DNA from: Rebecca billardiae RCC1528 | Taxonomy: Eukaryota > Haptophyta | DNA length: 64,000 nt | Assembly (NCBI GenBank): GCA_965240325.2 | Contig: OZ251223.1 | Location: 3,968,001 to 4,032,000 of the forward strand | Direction: 5' to 3' | Part shown: in pieces, positions 1 through 11,810 of the stretch | Numbering within the stretch: position 1 is the stretch's first letter | Layout of the letters: each line of letters opens with the position of its first letter | Made by a program: the position numbers and the translations under genes | Notes under the pieces: generated by a model | Database searches by the model: none | What the model was told of the DNA's origin: nothing | Seen by the model: the letters and a program-made list of their open reading frames with translations, nothing else

Positions 1-495
1 GTGCGGCCATACAGCCAACGGCTAGACACTTCTCGCGGCGACCTCTGCAGCGATGACGATGACCCCGAGCTGATGCTACACATACCATTCACGGTCGCCG
101 TGAAGCTGAGCTCGTTCGTCGTGCTCGGAGGCGATGGTGGATCGGCTCCCGCACACGTCCGCGCCTTCATCAACCGCGACGGCCTTGACTTCTCTGACGC
201 GGCCAATGCTGCACCGGTTCAGGAATGGGATCTGGCCGAGGACTTGCTTGGTGCGCTCGAATATCCAACCCAGCGCTCCAAGTTTCAGAATGTGAGCTCT
301 CTCACATTGCACTTCACGGAAAATCATGGCGGTACAGCGGACGAGATGGCGACACGCGTCAGGTACGTCGGTCTGAAGGGGATTGGCACGCAGAATCGAC
401 GCGGGATCGTGGATGCTCTTTACGAGGTGCGGCCTGTCCCCAAGTCGAATGCATTGGGCAACGAGACGGCCAACTCTATGCAGCCTGGTATGTAG
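1..495 (+). CDS. PITH-domain protein (PITHD1/TXNL1 C-terminal type), 5' end outside window
   Basis: The frame is open from the first base of the window to TAG at 493-495, so the N-terminus is missing. About 160 residues cover most of a PITH domain: a DDPELMLHIPFTVAVKL segment near the start, a block ending FINRDGLDFSDA, LEYPTQRSKFQNVSSLTLHF in the middle, and RYVGLKGIGTQNRRGIVDALYE near the end. PITH domains bind the proteasome lid in TXNL1 and occur alone in PITHD1. No thioredoxin fold is visible in the part present, so whether this is PITHD1 or the tail of a thioredoxin-like protein cannot be decided here. The role at the proteasome is family knowledge. Confidence 0.85.
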   Translation: MRPYSQRLDTSRGDLCSDDDDPELMLHIPFTVAVKLSSFVVLGGDGGSAPAHVRAFINRDGLDFSDAANAAPVQEWDLAEDLLGALEYPTQRSKFQNVSSLTLHFTENHGGTADEMATRVRYVGLKGIGTQNRRGIVDALYEVRPVPKSNALGNETANSMQPGM

Positions 496-1382
496 CTCCC
501 GAGCACCTTACATTCGGTCATGTCGGAGTAAATAACGTGGTTTCTGTCATCCCTGGCTCCCCGCACTCAGTCTCAGAATCGGGCGCGCGGACGGCGGAGC
601 CGTCGCGGAGTGAGAGTCTGAGTCGGCGGCGTCACGCCTCACTCCTCAGGCTCACGGCCACGGGTCTGGGGTCACGGGACACGCGCCGTCGCCAGTCAAC
701 CGCTCGACAGTCCGCAGTCGACGTGGGCGGCGGGGCCCCGGCCCATCGGATTATCCGCCAGGCGGAAGCCGGCCTGAAGTGAGTCGCGGGTCCCGCGGGC
801 CGGCGTGTCCGCAGCAGCGGAGACCGAGAAGTATTAATGCTGCGCCGCACTGAGTTATTATCAATAGACAATATTATTAGACAAAACTATTATAATAGAT
901 CGACGACAGTTAATCGGCGGCCCGGCTTAATGGCTTATTGTTATTATTTAAAAATAATAATTATTATAGATATCAGCAGTACCGGGACTCGTCTTAGCAT
1001 CTGTGAGTATTGGGCCGACTACTAGTAACGGAGTCGGAATTACTCACCGGTGGATTTTCGCCCGCGGACTGAGACTCCGGCGTTCCGAATTATTATATTT
1101 GTGCTGATGAATTACTGTAGTAAATCTGCTGCTTAAATAATAGTAGCCTATTGGAACAAGTGTCAAGTAGCTCTCGGACAGTCTGAATGCGATTATTATT
1201 ATAATAGCGCTGAACCAGTTATTATAATAAATAAATATATATGATTAGCTTACTGTAATGTATCATATCATCGGATACAGTCATCAGCTAGCAGAGTAGT
1301 CCGTGAGACTATCTGCTTGGATTCGGATGGCCAGCAGCAGACGTAGCCTGACTTAGCATCACTGCGCGTGATGCTGATCGAC
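496..1382. other. AT-rich intergenic spacer between convergent genes
   Basis: Separates the PITH gene from the convergent oxygenase gene. The first 340 bases are GC-rich with many CAGTC/ACTGA-type words. From about 835 to 1280 it becomes AT-rich with runs such as TTATTATT and ATTATAATAA. Short frames here have no recognisable protein. I see no RNA gene. Confidence 0.7.
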
Positions 1383-2543
1383 TCATCCACGGGTGGTCAC
1401 ACGCCCATCGACACCGATGACGAGGTCTCGGTGATGGCGCAGGAGGACCTCGGGGTGCGACCGAGCGAGGCTCTTGAAGGCGTTCTCCCCGTAGTGCGCG
1501 TTGAGCACATTCCGGCCCGAGTGCGTGCCGCTCGCGTGCGCCGCAGATGCCTCCGCCGTGCCAGGCATGATGTCATCAACGCATGCGTCGAGCCGAGGGT
1601 TGTAGAAGAAGGGAATCGACAGTCGGCTTCTGCGCGCAGCCCCGGCGCTGGCCGCCGGGCGGCGTAGCACGCGGTGCACCGTTGCGCGCAAGCGCCCGCG
1701 CGTGGCGATCTGAAGCATTTCGCCCAGATTGATGACGACGCTTCCCGGCACGTGCGGCACGTCCATCCACGACCCGTCGTCGCGCAGCGCCTGGAGCCCG
1801 CCCAGCTCGTCCTGGACGAGGGCTGTGAGGAAGCCTGAGTCGGAGTGCGCGCCCACGCCACTCTCACCACCGGCGCCACCCTCACCGCCGAGCAGCGGGT
1901 ACCGGCATACTTTCCACTGCAAGTGCGCCCCTTCGAAGAGGTGGTCAAAGTGGGCCTCAGGCAGCTCCAGCCCGAGCGCGAGCGCACGAGTCAGCCGGGA
2001 GCAGAGGGCGCTCATGTCGGTTGCGAAGCCCTCGAGCGCGACGCGGAATCCCGGCACATCGGTCTCATCTGGCCACTGGTTGGGCCCGGACAAGCGCCGG
2101 TAGTACGGAAACAACCCAACGGGATCCAGCGTCTCGCCCTCGCTGCCAAATTCGATCTGCTCGCGCTCATCGGGCTTCCCGTCAGTGAGCTCCAGGCCCT
2201 GGCGCACATAGCCGCGGAAGCAGTACGACTGCCGGTTGTCGATTCGATCCTTCGAGTCCACGCCGAGCGCAAAGAACGCCGCCGCTGATCGCAGAAGCGC
2301 TGCCTGCGCGCCTTCGTCCACCTCGTGCCCGATCGCGTAGAAGAAACCCACGCGCTCGCACGCATCGCGGATTTGCTCGGCACACGAACGCCTCATCTCG
2401 AGGGAGTCGCTGCGTAGCGGGGACACATCAACCACGATGGGCGAACTCATCGATGCGCTTGCTTGTGTCGTCGCCCACCGCGCGTGGACACGCCGCACAA
2501 CACTCCCAAGGGCGCGCGATGTGATCATCAGCGGCGCCGGCAT
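1383..2543 (-). CDS. 2-oxoglutarate/Fe(II)-dependent dioxygenase (isopenicillin N synthase-like)
   Basis: 386 residues from the ATG at 2543; an in-frame ATG lies upstream at 2642 and another downstream at 2450. The N-terminal DIOX_N part carries CERVGFFYAIGHEVDEG. The catalytic jelly roll has iron ligands H~234 and D~236 in GAHSDSG and H~290 in ATVHRVL, followed by the 2-oxoglutarate-binding R-x-S of SRLSIPFFYNP at about 307-310. All four key residues are present, so the enzyme should be active. Family members hydroxylate, desaturate or cyclise small molecules, and the substrate cannot be read from the sequence. The basic stretch before residue 32 (TSRALGSVVRRVHARW) could be a mitochondrial presequence if the 2543 start is used; that is inference. 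Confidence 0.85.
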   Translation of the reverse strand: MPAPLMITSRALGSVVRRVHARWATTQASASMSSPIVVDVSPLRSDSLEMRRSCAEQIRDACERVGFFYAIGHEVDEGAQAALLRSAAAFFALGVDSKDRIDNRQSYCFRGYVRQGLELTDGKPDEREQIEFGSEGETLDPVGLFPYYRRLSGPNQWPDETDVPGFRVALEGFATDMSALCSRLTRALALGLELPEAHFDHLFEGAHLQWKVCRYPLLGGEGGAGGESGVGAHSDSGFLTALVQDELGGLQALRDDGSWMDVPHVPGSVVINLGEMLQIATRGRLRATVHRVLRRPAASAGAARRSRLSIPFFYNPRLDACVDDIMPGTAEASAAHASGTHSGRNVLNAHYGENAFKSLARSHPEVLLRHHRDLVIGVDGRVTTRG

Positions 2544-2840
2544 GGCTGGCCGAATCTTTCGCGCGCTGCCGCGCTTGGAAGTCCGGTATTCACCTTCCCG
2601 AGTTCCCGGACAGATCCGGCAGTGAGACCGGACAGCGCGCATCCGGATTCCGGAATCGAAGTTGTACGACAGTATGATACATTGCGCCTACTGCCGAGTG
2701 CCGAGCGCGCCTCGCCGTCCAGCTGTAGATGAGTCCGCTGCCACGAGCCTGCGGTCGTTATCGCATCATGCGCTTCATATTCGTCAAGGATGTGAGTGAC
2801 ATGTGACGCAGCGCCAGGCGATGGCCGCGATGGTCACACT

Positions 2841-5084
2841 TCAAGCCTGACGCGAGTTGAAGTGCCGAGCGAGCTCGCGGAGCCGGGCGACATGCGGCAG
2901 CTCGCGGCTACCCTGAGGCGCGCTGGGTGGCGCAGAGAGCACGCCCGCGTCCACGAGTCTGCGCAATGCGCCGACCGAGGCGCCAAGCATAGACCCCGGG
3001 TCGGCGGGGGTGCCCGCATCAGCCCCTGCGCCAGTATGCCCCATCCCGGCCAGCGCGCGGCTGCGAGGTGCCGCCAGCTCCGCAGCATGTGCCCAGCGGG
3101 TGGGGCGCACCGGCTCCTCTGCCTCCCACTCGCCCTCGCTGCCCCCTTCGTCGCCGCCCTCGGAGCAGCGCGGCGGGCCTGCGCCTGCACCCCGCTCGCC
3201 GTCCACCGCGTCGGCGCTCCCCACTGCCGCCGCCGCGCCGTGCACCTCAGCGTCAGCGGGCGCAGCCCGTGTGCACGCGCGCTTTGCCGGCGGTGTCGCG
3301 CGTCCAGCGACGTGGCCGCGCGAGCGCCGGGGCGCACGGTGAGTGAGCTGCGTACGCGGGCCGTCGCCGGCGCCCTCCTCCTCGCTCAGCTCAGAGCACT
3401 CCGACCCCGACGCTTCGAGCGGCTCGGTGGCCGCCGTGCCGAGCACAGGCTCGCAGCCGATGGCGGCCGCCTCGCACGCACTGCGGCTGCGAACGCGCAT
3501 CCGGTACTTCACGCGCACGCCCTCGAGCGCTGAGGCCGGCGAGGTCAGCGCGTCGTGCGCGCGCACCGCGTTCTCGAGCGCGGCGAAGCGCACGAGCGCG
3601 TACCGCCTGCCCAGGTTGAGCGTCACGGCCTCCACGGGCCCAGCCGCCTCGCAGAGCGCGCGGAGGGGCGCGGGCGAGTGGTGCGCGCCGAGGCCGGAGA
3701 GGAAGAGGGTTCGGCACGGGCCGTCCACGGGTGTGGGCGGCGCGAGCGGCCCGCGCTCGCCGCGGTACCACACCGTCCGCCCGGCGTGGTCCACCTCGCG
3801 GCTGGCGTACTCACGCCGGTACGCATTCAGCCAGTCGCGCGAGCTGCGCGCGCTGACTGCAGTCGCGCACACGTCGCGCACGCTCTGCAGGAAGGCGCGA
3901 GCGAGGCGCGCGCCGCTGCCGCTGCCGCTGCCGCTGCCGCTGCCCGGCGCAGTGGGCGGCGCGCCGACGGGGTCGAGCACGTCGAGTGCGCGCGAGAAGG
4001 GCGGCGTGCGCGCGACGCACATGATCTCGGCGCGCACGTAGTTGCCCACGCCGTTGAAGTACCGCTGGTCCAGCAGCGCCTCGCACAGCGGCCGCTGCAT
4101 CAGCTTGGTCGCGTCCGAGCGCTCTGCCGGGCTGGGCGCACCCAGCGCACGAATCGCCTCGGCGTCGGCATCGGCGCTGGAGGCCAGCGCCGACGGGTGC
4201 ACCTGCGCGGCAGCTCGCCCCTCGCCCTCTACGCCGCCGAGCCGCGCCAGCCGCGCCGCTCCGAGCACCCGAGCGCAGAACAGCTCGAACTCATAGACCG
4301 GGTCCGGGCCTCGCGCCGCGGCCGGCCCCCAGCAGCCCCCGTGCCAGATGGCCGTGGGGCTCACGCGCACGCGCCCGTCGGCGAAGCAGAGCAGCGCGCC
4401 GTCGTCGCGCACGAAGCACACGTGTGTCTCGGCTGGCGGCCAGAGCAGCTCCTCCGCGTCGCTCGGCCCGGCGTGCGAGGCTGCGCCGCCCGCAAGCAGC
4501 GCGTCGAGCGCAGCGTGCGCAGGCATGCGCGCGCGCACGAGCAGAAAACGTCCACCCATGCCGCGGCGGAAGGTGAGGGCGGTCGCCTCGGCATCTTCTG
4601 CATCCCACCAGTCAGCAGGCTGGCGCGCGGACCAGTCCACCTCGTCCTCCCAGAAGAACGTGCCGCGGCACTGGTCGCGCCGCTTGCGCTCGGCGCATGC
4701 CAGGTATCGCCGGCCGGCGTTTGCACTGCTGCCCTTGGCGACACGCGTCACGCACGGCGTGCCGTGGCCCGCGCATCTGGGCGGCCAGCCGTGCTGCAGG
4801 ACGAATACCGCGTGGCACGTAGGGCAGTAGGGCGCGGCCGCAGCCTCCCCGGGGCCAGCACCCGCGGGTCGCATCTTCACGCAAACCTCCTTGCCGCGCG
4901 CGCGCGCGAGCAATTCAAGCGGCGCGCGGCCGTCGACGTCGGGGAGACGGGCGTAACCCGCCGCCGCGGCATCGCGCGAAGGAGGGGACATGGCATGATT
5001 GACGAGCACCCCTACGAAGGCATGCCCGGCCGCTGCGCCGTTCACGAGGTGTGCGGAGCTGTGCAGCTCGGCGTACTCCGGCAT
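2841..5084 (-). CDS. NEIL1-like DNA glycosylase with nested GRF zinc finger and C-terminal RRM
   Basis: 747 residues, single exon. The start is placed at 5084 because Fpg/Nei enzymes need an N-terminal Pro nucleophile: the protein begins MPEYAELH, giving P2, E3 and E6, with the conserved lysine in ARGKE (K65). The Fpg sandwich resumes at 170-182 (LTFRRGMGGRFLLV). The H2TH region is at about 331-365 (CEALLDQRYFNGVGNYVRAE). A NEIL1-type zincless finger lies at about 431-450 (HAGRTVWYRGERGPLAP). Between K65 and residue 170 sits a GRF-type zinc finger: C104, H107, C111, then NAGRRYLAC with C130, C139 and FFWED. An RRM-like fold follows at about 457-530 and then a low-complexity basic tail. A (GCC/GCT) run encodes a Gly-Ser repeat at 381-391. 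Function by family: excision of oxidised bases plus AP lyase in nuclear base-excision repair. Confidence 0.88.
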   Translation of the reverse strand: MPEYAELHSSAHLVNGAAAGHAFVGVLVNHAMSPPSRDAAAAGYARLPDVDGRAPLELLARARGKEVCVKMRPAGAGPGEAAAAPYCPTCHAVFVLQHGWPPRCAGHGTPCVTRVAKGSSANAGRRYLACAERKRRDQCRGTFFWEDEVDWSARQPADWWDAEDAEATALTFRRGMGGRFLLVRARMPAHAALDALLAGGAASHAGPSDAEELLWPPAETHVCFVRDDGALLCFADGRVRVSPTAIWHGGCWGPAAARGPDPVYEFELFCARVLGAARLARLGGVEGEGRAAAQVHPSALASSADADAEAIRALGAPSPAERSDATKLMQRPLCEALLDQRYFNGVGNYVRAEIMCVARTPPFSRALDVLDPVGAPPTAPGSGSGSGSGSGARLARAFLQSVRDVCATAVSARSSRDWLNAYRREYASREVDHAGRTVWYRGERGPLAPPTPVDGPCRTLFLSGLGAHHSPAPLRALCEAAGPVEAVTLNLGRRYALVRFAALENAVRAHDALTSPASALEGVRVKYRMRVRSRSACEAAAIGCEPVLGTAATEPLEASGSECSELSEEEGAGDGPRTQLTHRAPRRSRGHVAGRATPPAKRACTRAAPADAEVHGAAAAVGSADAVDGERGAGAGPPRCSEGGDEGGSEGEWEAEEPVRPTRWAHAAELAAPRSRALAGMGHTGAGADAGTPADPGSMLGASVGALRRLVDAGVLSAPPSAPQGSRELPHVARLRELARHFNSRQA

Positions 5085-5209
5085 CGATGAGGATCGCGCG
5101 CGCGCTTCCCGGCCGGACTGCCGGACCGAGAAGCCCACGACGGGTGTCGCACCTTTGACGAGGCCCACCACCGGCACCAACGCCGCACTTGCGGAGGAGG
5201 GAAGCCATC

Positions 5210-7135
5210 ATGCGGCGTGTCTCGTGGGCGTTGGGCCTTGCGCTCCTCCTCGCTTGGCTGGCACCGGTGGTGTCCAAGTCGGGCAAGCGCTTTGCCGCGG
5301 ACGCCAAGATCGTGTTCAAGAACATCGATATGATCAAACCGCCGAACTCGTCGTTTTGGATCACCAACCCGACAATCGCGCGCTACCCGGGCACGTCGCC
5401 TGCGGGCAGGCTGTCGGGCATGGCGCGCGTGATCCTCGTCGTCGGCGACGGCGAGCAGTGCATGCGCCAGGACACCCTCGCCGGCACGCTCCTCTGCCGC
5501 CGCTTCCTCAAGCCGAACTACCGCTCGCTCGTCTTCGAGTTTGTTCTCAATCCGCATCTGCCCGATTGCATCCGGGGGAAGCAGTGCATCGCGTACCCCA
5601 CGCGCCTGCTGGGCGAGGGCGAGGACCCAAAGCTCGTGCGCACGCGTTCGCGGCTGCTGGCCACGATGACAGTGAACACGGGCCTCGTGCTCAACGACCA
5701 CGAGCCGCACATCGCCGAGGCGCGCCAGGGCATGCGCCTGGTCGAGTGGGGCTCGCCGAACACGCTCGGCGCGCGCACGATCGCAGAGGGCCTTCGGATC
5801 GGGATGCTGCTCACTTTCGGGGGCTCCTCCGAAGTGGCCTCGTCGCGCCCGTGGAACGAGAAGCCCGGCGAGTTCAAGGTGCGGATGGTCGCGAACAAGC
5901 GCCTCGACCAGATGTGCCTGAGCAAGACCCAAAAGCTCACCAACCGGTGCGAGAGGCCGTGCGCGAGCAACGTGATGAGCACGCGCGGCTGCGGCCAGGG
6001 CGTGCTGCGCGTGCACGAGTCGTGCGACCTCGCGCTCGAGCACACGGCGTCGTCGGATGCGAGCACGGCGGCGCTCGCCGCGACCAGCTTCGACCACCTG
6101 CGCGGGCACGCGTCGCGTGACAAGAACTGGAACGTGTACACGGTTGACCGCAACGCGCACGTGCGTGCGCTGCACACGTTTGGCCCGCCGTCGCTCATCT
6201 CGTGCGCGCTCGATGGGCCGATCGCGGCGGAGGACGACGTGGTGTTCAGGCAGGCCGAGCAAACCGGCGCGTGCGTCGTGTGCGATAGGCCGAATGCAAC
6301 CGACTCGTCGTACTTTGCGAGCGCGCTGTCCAGGCACGCCGAGCGCGCGGCGTTGATTGCGCTAAGTGGCTCTGATGATCGCCAGTGGCCGGAGGGCACG
6401 AAAGTGCGCACCTCGATCCACCTCAACGGCACGCCGCTGCTGCGCGTGCCACTGCGCGAGCACGGCTCGACCACGAAATACGTGCGGCTGGGCGTCGTAC
6501 ACGCCGTTGTCAACGTCGAGATGCCCGGCCACGAGCCGACTGAGAAGCCAGCGGAAGCCGGGCTCGGTGCGTCAGCGCACGACGAGGGATGCGAGCGGAT
6601 CGTGTACCAGGACTACCGGCACTTCTTCTTCCTCGCCTCGGCCGAGGAGCCCCTGCAGCTGCTCGCGGTCAGCGCCGAGCTCCCGCTGCACTCGGGTCGG
6701 CCTCACTCGCCGTGGTTTGGTGCGTGCGAGCTCGCGCGCAGCAAGCGGTGGGCAGACGAGGACGACGTTGTGCCCCTGGACGGGCATCGTCCGGACACCA
6801 GCAAGTGCCCGATTCGGCGCGCCTATGCGCGGCCCAACCGCTTTGGTCAGAAGAGGCCCGTGCTCGGCACGTGTGGCTTCCACGTGGCGTTCGTCTCTGG
6901 CCTGGAACTCGTCCTGCCGACCGGGACGCTCTACAACACGGAGTCGGAGAAGAGCGAGTTCTTAGCTCAAGCTGAGGCGCCCGTCTTGGTGCCCGAACAG
7001 GGCTGGGACGTTGTCATCGCGTATGGCAGTGGGGACAGGCTCTCGCGCATCATGCGGCTGACTGAGGACAAGGTCGCGCACCTGTTCGAGATGGGCGTGA
7101 GCGCGCCATCCGCCAACTTGGGGAAGACGCTGTGA
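5210..7135 (+). CDS. Secreted or ER-lumenal protein, possible beta-propeller glycosidase-like fold
   Basis: 641 residues. The ATG at 5210 opens a clear signal peptide (MRRVSWALGLALLLAWLAPVV). The motif order NPTIARYPG, GRLSGMARVIL, GEDPKLVRTRSRLLATMTVN and, near the end, CGFHVAFVSGLELVLPTGT followed by DVVIAYGSGDRLSR recalls five-bladed beta-propeller enzymes of the GH43/GH130 kind. I cannot point to catalytic acids, so no enzyme activity is claimed. Several paired cysteines fit an extracellular or lumenal protein. It diverges from the NEIL1-like gene, with 125 bp between the two ATGs. No membrane segment is seen after the signal peptide. Confidence 0.75.
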   Translation: MRRVSWALGLALLLAWLAPVVSKSGKRFAADAKIVFKNIDMIKPPNSSFWITNPTIARYPGTSPAGRLSGMARVILVVGDGEQCMRQDTLAGTLLCRRFLKPNYRSLVFEFVLNPHLPDCIRGKQCIAYPTRLLGEGEDPKLVRTRSRLLATMTVNTGLVLNDHEPHIAEARQGMRLVEWGSPNTLGARTIAEGLRIGMLLTFGGSSEVASSRPWNEKPGEFKVRMVANKRLDQMCLSKTQKLTNRCERPCASNVMSTRGCGQGVLRVHESCDLALEHTASSDASTAALAATSFDHLRGHASRDKNWNVYTVDRNAHVRALHTFGPPSLISCALDGPIAAEDDVVFRQAEQTGACVVCDRPNATDSSYFASALSRHAERAALIALSGSDDRQWPEGTKVRTSIHLNGTPLLRVPLREHGSTTKYVRLGVVHAVVNVEMPGHEPTEKPAEAGLGASAHDEGCERIVYQDYRHFFFLASAEEPLQLLAVSAELPLHSGRPHSPWFGACELARSKRWADEDDVVPLDGHRPDTSKCPIRRAYARPNRFGQKRPVLGTCGFHVAFVSGLELVLPTGTLYNTESEKSEFLAQAEAPVLVPEQGWDVVIAYGSGDRLSRIMRLTEDKVAHLFEMGVSAPSANLGKTL

Positions 7136-7960
7136 CTCCGCAGCGATCCTCAGGGGCGGGTATCGCAATCGACCGGTTACCGAAGTGATTCGTCTATTCA
7201 TTCATTCCGCAACTACTGACTGATTCGCGCGCGATCTGATGACGCGCATTATTTTGCCATTTATTATTGCGCATCACATTTTACCAATAACTACGGTAAC
7301 TGCTACAGCAGTGTTACTAAACTAATTCTATGCTGATTTAAAGACACAGGGAGTGACAGGCGGGCGGCGGCACGAGGGCGCGGCTCTCCTCGGACCTCGT
7401 CTGTCGCCAAGTACTGACTACTGATCAGTGCCGGAGACGCCGAGACTCGCGGGGGATGTGAGCCGGCGCGTTGGCCGCGGGTGAGGTAGTCGTCGCCGAT
7501 GCTGATCACACGGAGGCAGTAGGTGCCCAGGGATGCCGCTGTAGCCTATTTGCAGTCGTCGCCGGCCTTGGTCATCATGTAGTTGCACTGCGCGTCGACG
7601 GTCCGAGGCCGTGATGTTCGAGTTGATGCCGTATGGTGCCGTTAGTGGATGGGAGTCGCTCTGGCCGGTGTGCGCGGCCTTGGTCTTGCCGAGTTGCGGA
7701 AGTAGTCGCCCTTGCCGTTGAGGAAATCGTCGCCCTTGCCGTTGAGGAAGTCGTCGCCCTGGCCGCTGAGGGTGCCTGCGCTCAGCGCTGCCCGACCGGG
7801 CGCGTCTGGCGCGCCAGCGCCGGCGCGCGGCTCTACGCCAGCGACGGCGGCACGGCGGCACTGCCAGATCACAGGGGGGGTCGCCGGGGGGGCGCGGCGC
7901 GAGCCTGCTTGGCCGGCTTGGCGTCGCCCCCGCCGGCTGGTATAGCATGCATTGATCATC
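7136..7960. repeat. Intergenic DNA with dispersed repeat fragment (minus-strand copy)
   Basis: On the minus strand between about 7325 and 7640 lies a copy of a dispersed repeat seen also at 13131-13414, 45395-45467 and 60258-60300. In this copy and the one at 13131 the translated words GNYMMTKA-like, then VISIGDDYLTRGQRA, can be read, but frameshifts separate them. One end reads CTGTGTCTTTAAATCA. Further along (7690-7760) a 21-base unit encoding GKGDDFLN on the minus strand is repeated. I do not recognise the protein; it looks like debris of a mobile element or a repeated coding fragment. Confidence 0.5.
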
Positions 7961-9429
<1,469 letters not shown>

Positions 9430-9435
9430 CGCGAG

Positions 9436-10130
9436 TTGGCGACCCTCGCCGCAGCGCGACACAGACAAGCCCGTGATGCCATCCGCAGAGAGATGAATCG
9501 TCGAGCATGCAACATCGCCGCGCCATCCTCGTCCATGGCGCAGGCGCTGCGGGACGAGGCGGACGTCGTCACGCCGCTGACGGATGCGCTGCGATTCGTG
9601 TGTCTGCGTGAGCAGCTCGTGCCCACTCTCGATCGCGAGTGGCACACGCTGTCGCTGTGCGCGCGCGCGCGCACAACCAACAGCTCCTCGTGCCGCCAAA
9701 CACGCGGGCGCCAGACCTGTCGAAGAGGCGAAGAGCGACGACCGCGTGAACGTCAACGCGCTCGTGCTCAGCGTGGCGGCCGTGTACGATGTCAACGCGA
9801 CCTGCGCCGAGCCCATCATGCCCGGAGCGGACATCGGCAAGCGTCTTTGCGACGACCGCTCTCGGCTGGCGGCAGGAGGACATGCACACGATCTACTCTG
9901 GCGGCTTCGTGGGTGGAGAGACGCTCGAATACGCCATCGCGGTCGAGATGCGGCACATACAGCGCGTACTCGCGCTCGCGCGGAGCAACGCGCTACCCGC
10001 CCCGCCCCGCGTGCTGCACATTCCCTCGTGGGTGTGGGCCTCGCTGATGCGCACGAACGCGTACCGCACCGATGGGAGAACTTCACAGGTGTCACTGGTC
10101 CGACTGTCCGTCGCTCGGCCACGAGCGAAT
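9436..10130 (+). pseudogene. Possible broken or spliced gene, unknown product
   Basis: Three consecutive segments in different frames read like real protein: LTDALRFVCLREQLVPTLDR around 9570-9635, then NVNALVLSVAAVYDVNATC around 9750-9800, then MHTIYSGGFVGGETLEYAIA from about 9880 and on through SWVWASLMRTNAYRTDG to about 10075. No GT-AG intron of normal length joins the second and third, so this is either a frameshifted pseudogene or a gene whose introns I cannot place. No family was recognised. Confidence 0.25.
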
Positions 10131-11073
10131 GCTGTGGAAAGACGCGAACCCGCAGAGGAAACATTACGACAGCACTGGCAAGGGTGGTCAGGGTCGCCGA
10201 CTCCAGCGGAGTCTGGCGCCGGAACTTCACTCCCAGATTTTTGCAGCGGAGCGGCCGCGCGGGGCCGCCGCCGCTGTGGCGGGCCGCTCGGGGCGTGCAC
10301 GGCGTGGGCTCGTGCGGCCGCTGCTGCGCACGCCGAGCGATCTGGCGCGGTCTCGCGGCTTGTCGATGGCCTCGCGCGCCGCAGCGCGCCGCGCGCCTTG
10401 CCTAGCTTCGCCTGTCTCGCGCCTCGGCCGCCGTGCACGCATGCGCCGGCCAAACCGCAAGCTCGGCATACCTCTCAGCCGAGCGTGCACGTGCCTTGCG
10501 CGACGCGACGCGGGCATTGCCGCCGGGCGATGTAGGCGTAGTGTGAGCGCGCGCCGTGAAGCCTCGGCGCGGATCGAGAGTGTCTTCAACGTCTCGGTCA
10601 GCTGTCGACAACTGCTGACAGCACCAACCACCAATGGACATCACTGGCCTCCGTGAACGAAGGGCTATCGCGACGCTGCAACTCGTGAAGACTAGTCGAG
10701 CGTTGTAGTCATGAAGACATACGCCACTATGACGTGCGGGCGGGCCTTGCGTGACGATGCGACGTGACGATCGCCCCGGCAAGAGAGTCAGTCGTCAAGC
10801 TTTCTGTACTGCTCAACGCACAGACGGTCCACGCGCGCACGCGGCATCATTTCATTGCTCTCGAAATGAAATGATGCGGGCTTCTGAATTCTATCGATGC
10901 GCACTGTCTTTCTCAGGCGCAGAACCTGCCGATCGGGGTTCTGAACTTTTCCGCCCTTTTTATAATAAGTTTCGGGCTTCGGCCGGCGAGGAGGAGGTGC
11001 GGAGACGCGGAGTCGCCACCCCAGACGCCGCCCTGCCGCCCTCGGCCGCCGACGTCGTAATCAATCAATCACC
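10131..11073. other. Intergenic DNA upstream of the cyclophilin gene
   Basis: No protein family is recognised. A T/A-rich word TTTTTATAATAAG at about 10956-10968 lies some 105 bases before the cyclophilin ATG and could be core promoter sequence; this is weak. A short inverted repeat around 10845-10875 (CATCATTTCATT / AATGAAATGATG) could form a hairpin. Confidence 0.4.
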
Positions 11074-11810
11074 ATGGCAATGATCACACTCGTGGCGGCG
11101 CTTGGGGCGACGATGTCGCGCTCCGCGTTCCGGGGCCCTAGTCTCGTGACACGAAGCGTACGTGGTGGTGCCTCTCCTTCGATGAATGGCGCTCTTCCGC
11201 GATGCTACTTCGATATCGACATTGCGGGCAAGGAGGCTGGCCGGCTCGTCTTCGAGCTCCGCTCTGACGTGGTGCCGAAGACCGCCGACAACTTCCTCAA
11301 GCTGTGCTCCGGGGAGATGGGTAGTGACCTCAGCTATGCGAACTGCCCCTTCCACCGCATCATTCCCGGCTTCAGTACGCGAAAGCCGCGCGCCCCGCTG
11401 CCACCTGCGCCCTTTTGGCCATGCCGCACCTCCAATGCGCTGGCACCCATGCTGACAATGTCTTTCCGCGCATTGTCCCTCGCCATGCCCGCGCAGTGTG
11501 CCAGGGTGGGGACATCACGCGAGGTGACGGGCGCGGTGGCATGTCCATCTACGGCAGGACCTTCCCTGACGAGAACTTCAACCTCGTGCATGAGGGCTTC
11601 GGGACTCTCTCGATGGCAAACGCTGGCCCCGATTCTAACGGCTCGCAGTTCTTCATCTGCACGGCGGATACGCCATGGCTGGACGGCAAGCATGTGGTGT
11701 TTGGCAAGGTCGTCGAGGGAGAGAAATTGCTGCGCGAGATGGAATCTCTTGGGTCCAACAGCGGGCAGACGGCCCTCCCAGTCAAGATATCTGGCTGCGG
11801 CGCGCTCTGA
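11074..11810 (+). CDS. Cyclophilin-type peptidyl-prolyl isomerase
   Basis: Two exons, 11074-11374 and 11497-11810, give 204 residues. The 122-base GT-AG intron (GTACGC...GCGCAG) splits a codon, and removing it rebuilds [19 protein letters not shown], which carries the active-site Arg, Phe, Met and Gln. The second exon adds [17 protein letters not shown] and [12 protein letters not shown] with the Trp of the cyclosporin site. All catalytic residues are present. The ATG sits in ACCATGG. The roughly 45-residue extension before the core contains a hydrophobic start and an SRSAFRGP word, which recalls the A-F cleavage site of plastid-bound bipartite leaders in algae with complex plastids. Plastid targeting is inference; a cytosolic form starting at a later Met is possible. 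Confidence 0.92.

Noticed and set aside
3555-5090. 511-codon plus-strand frame opposite the NEIL1-like gene
   Set aside because: Antisense shadow with no recognisable motif.
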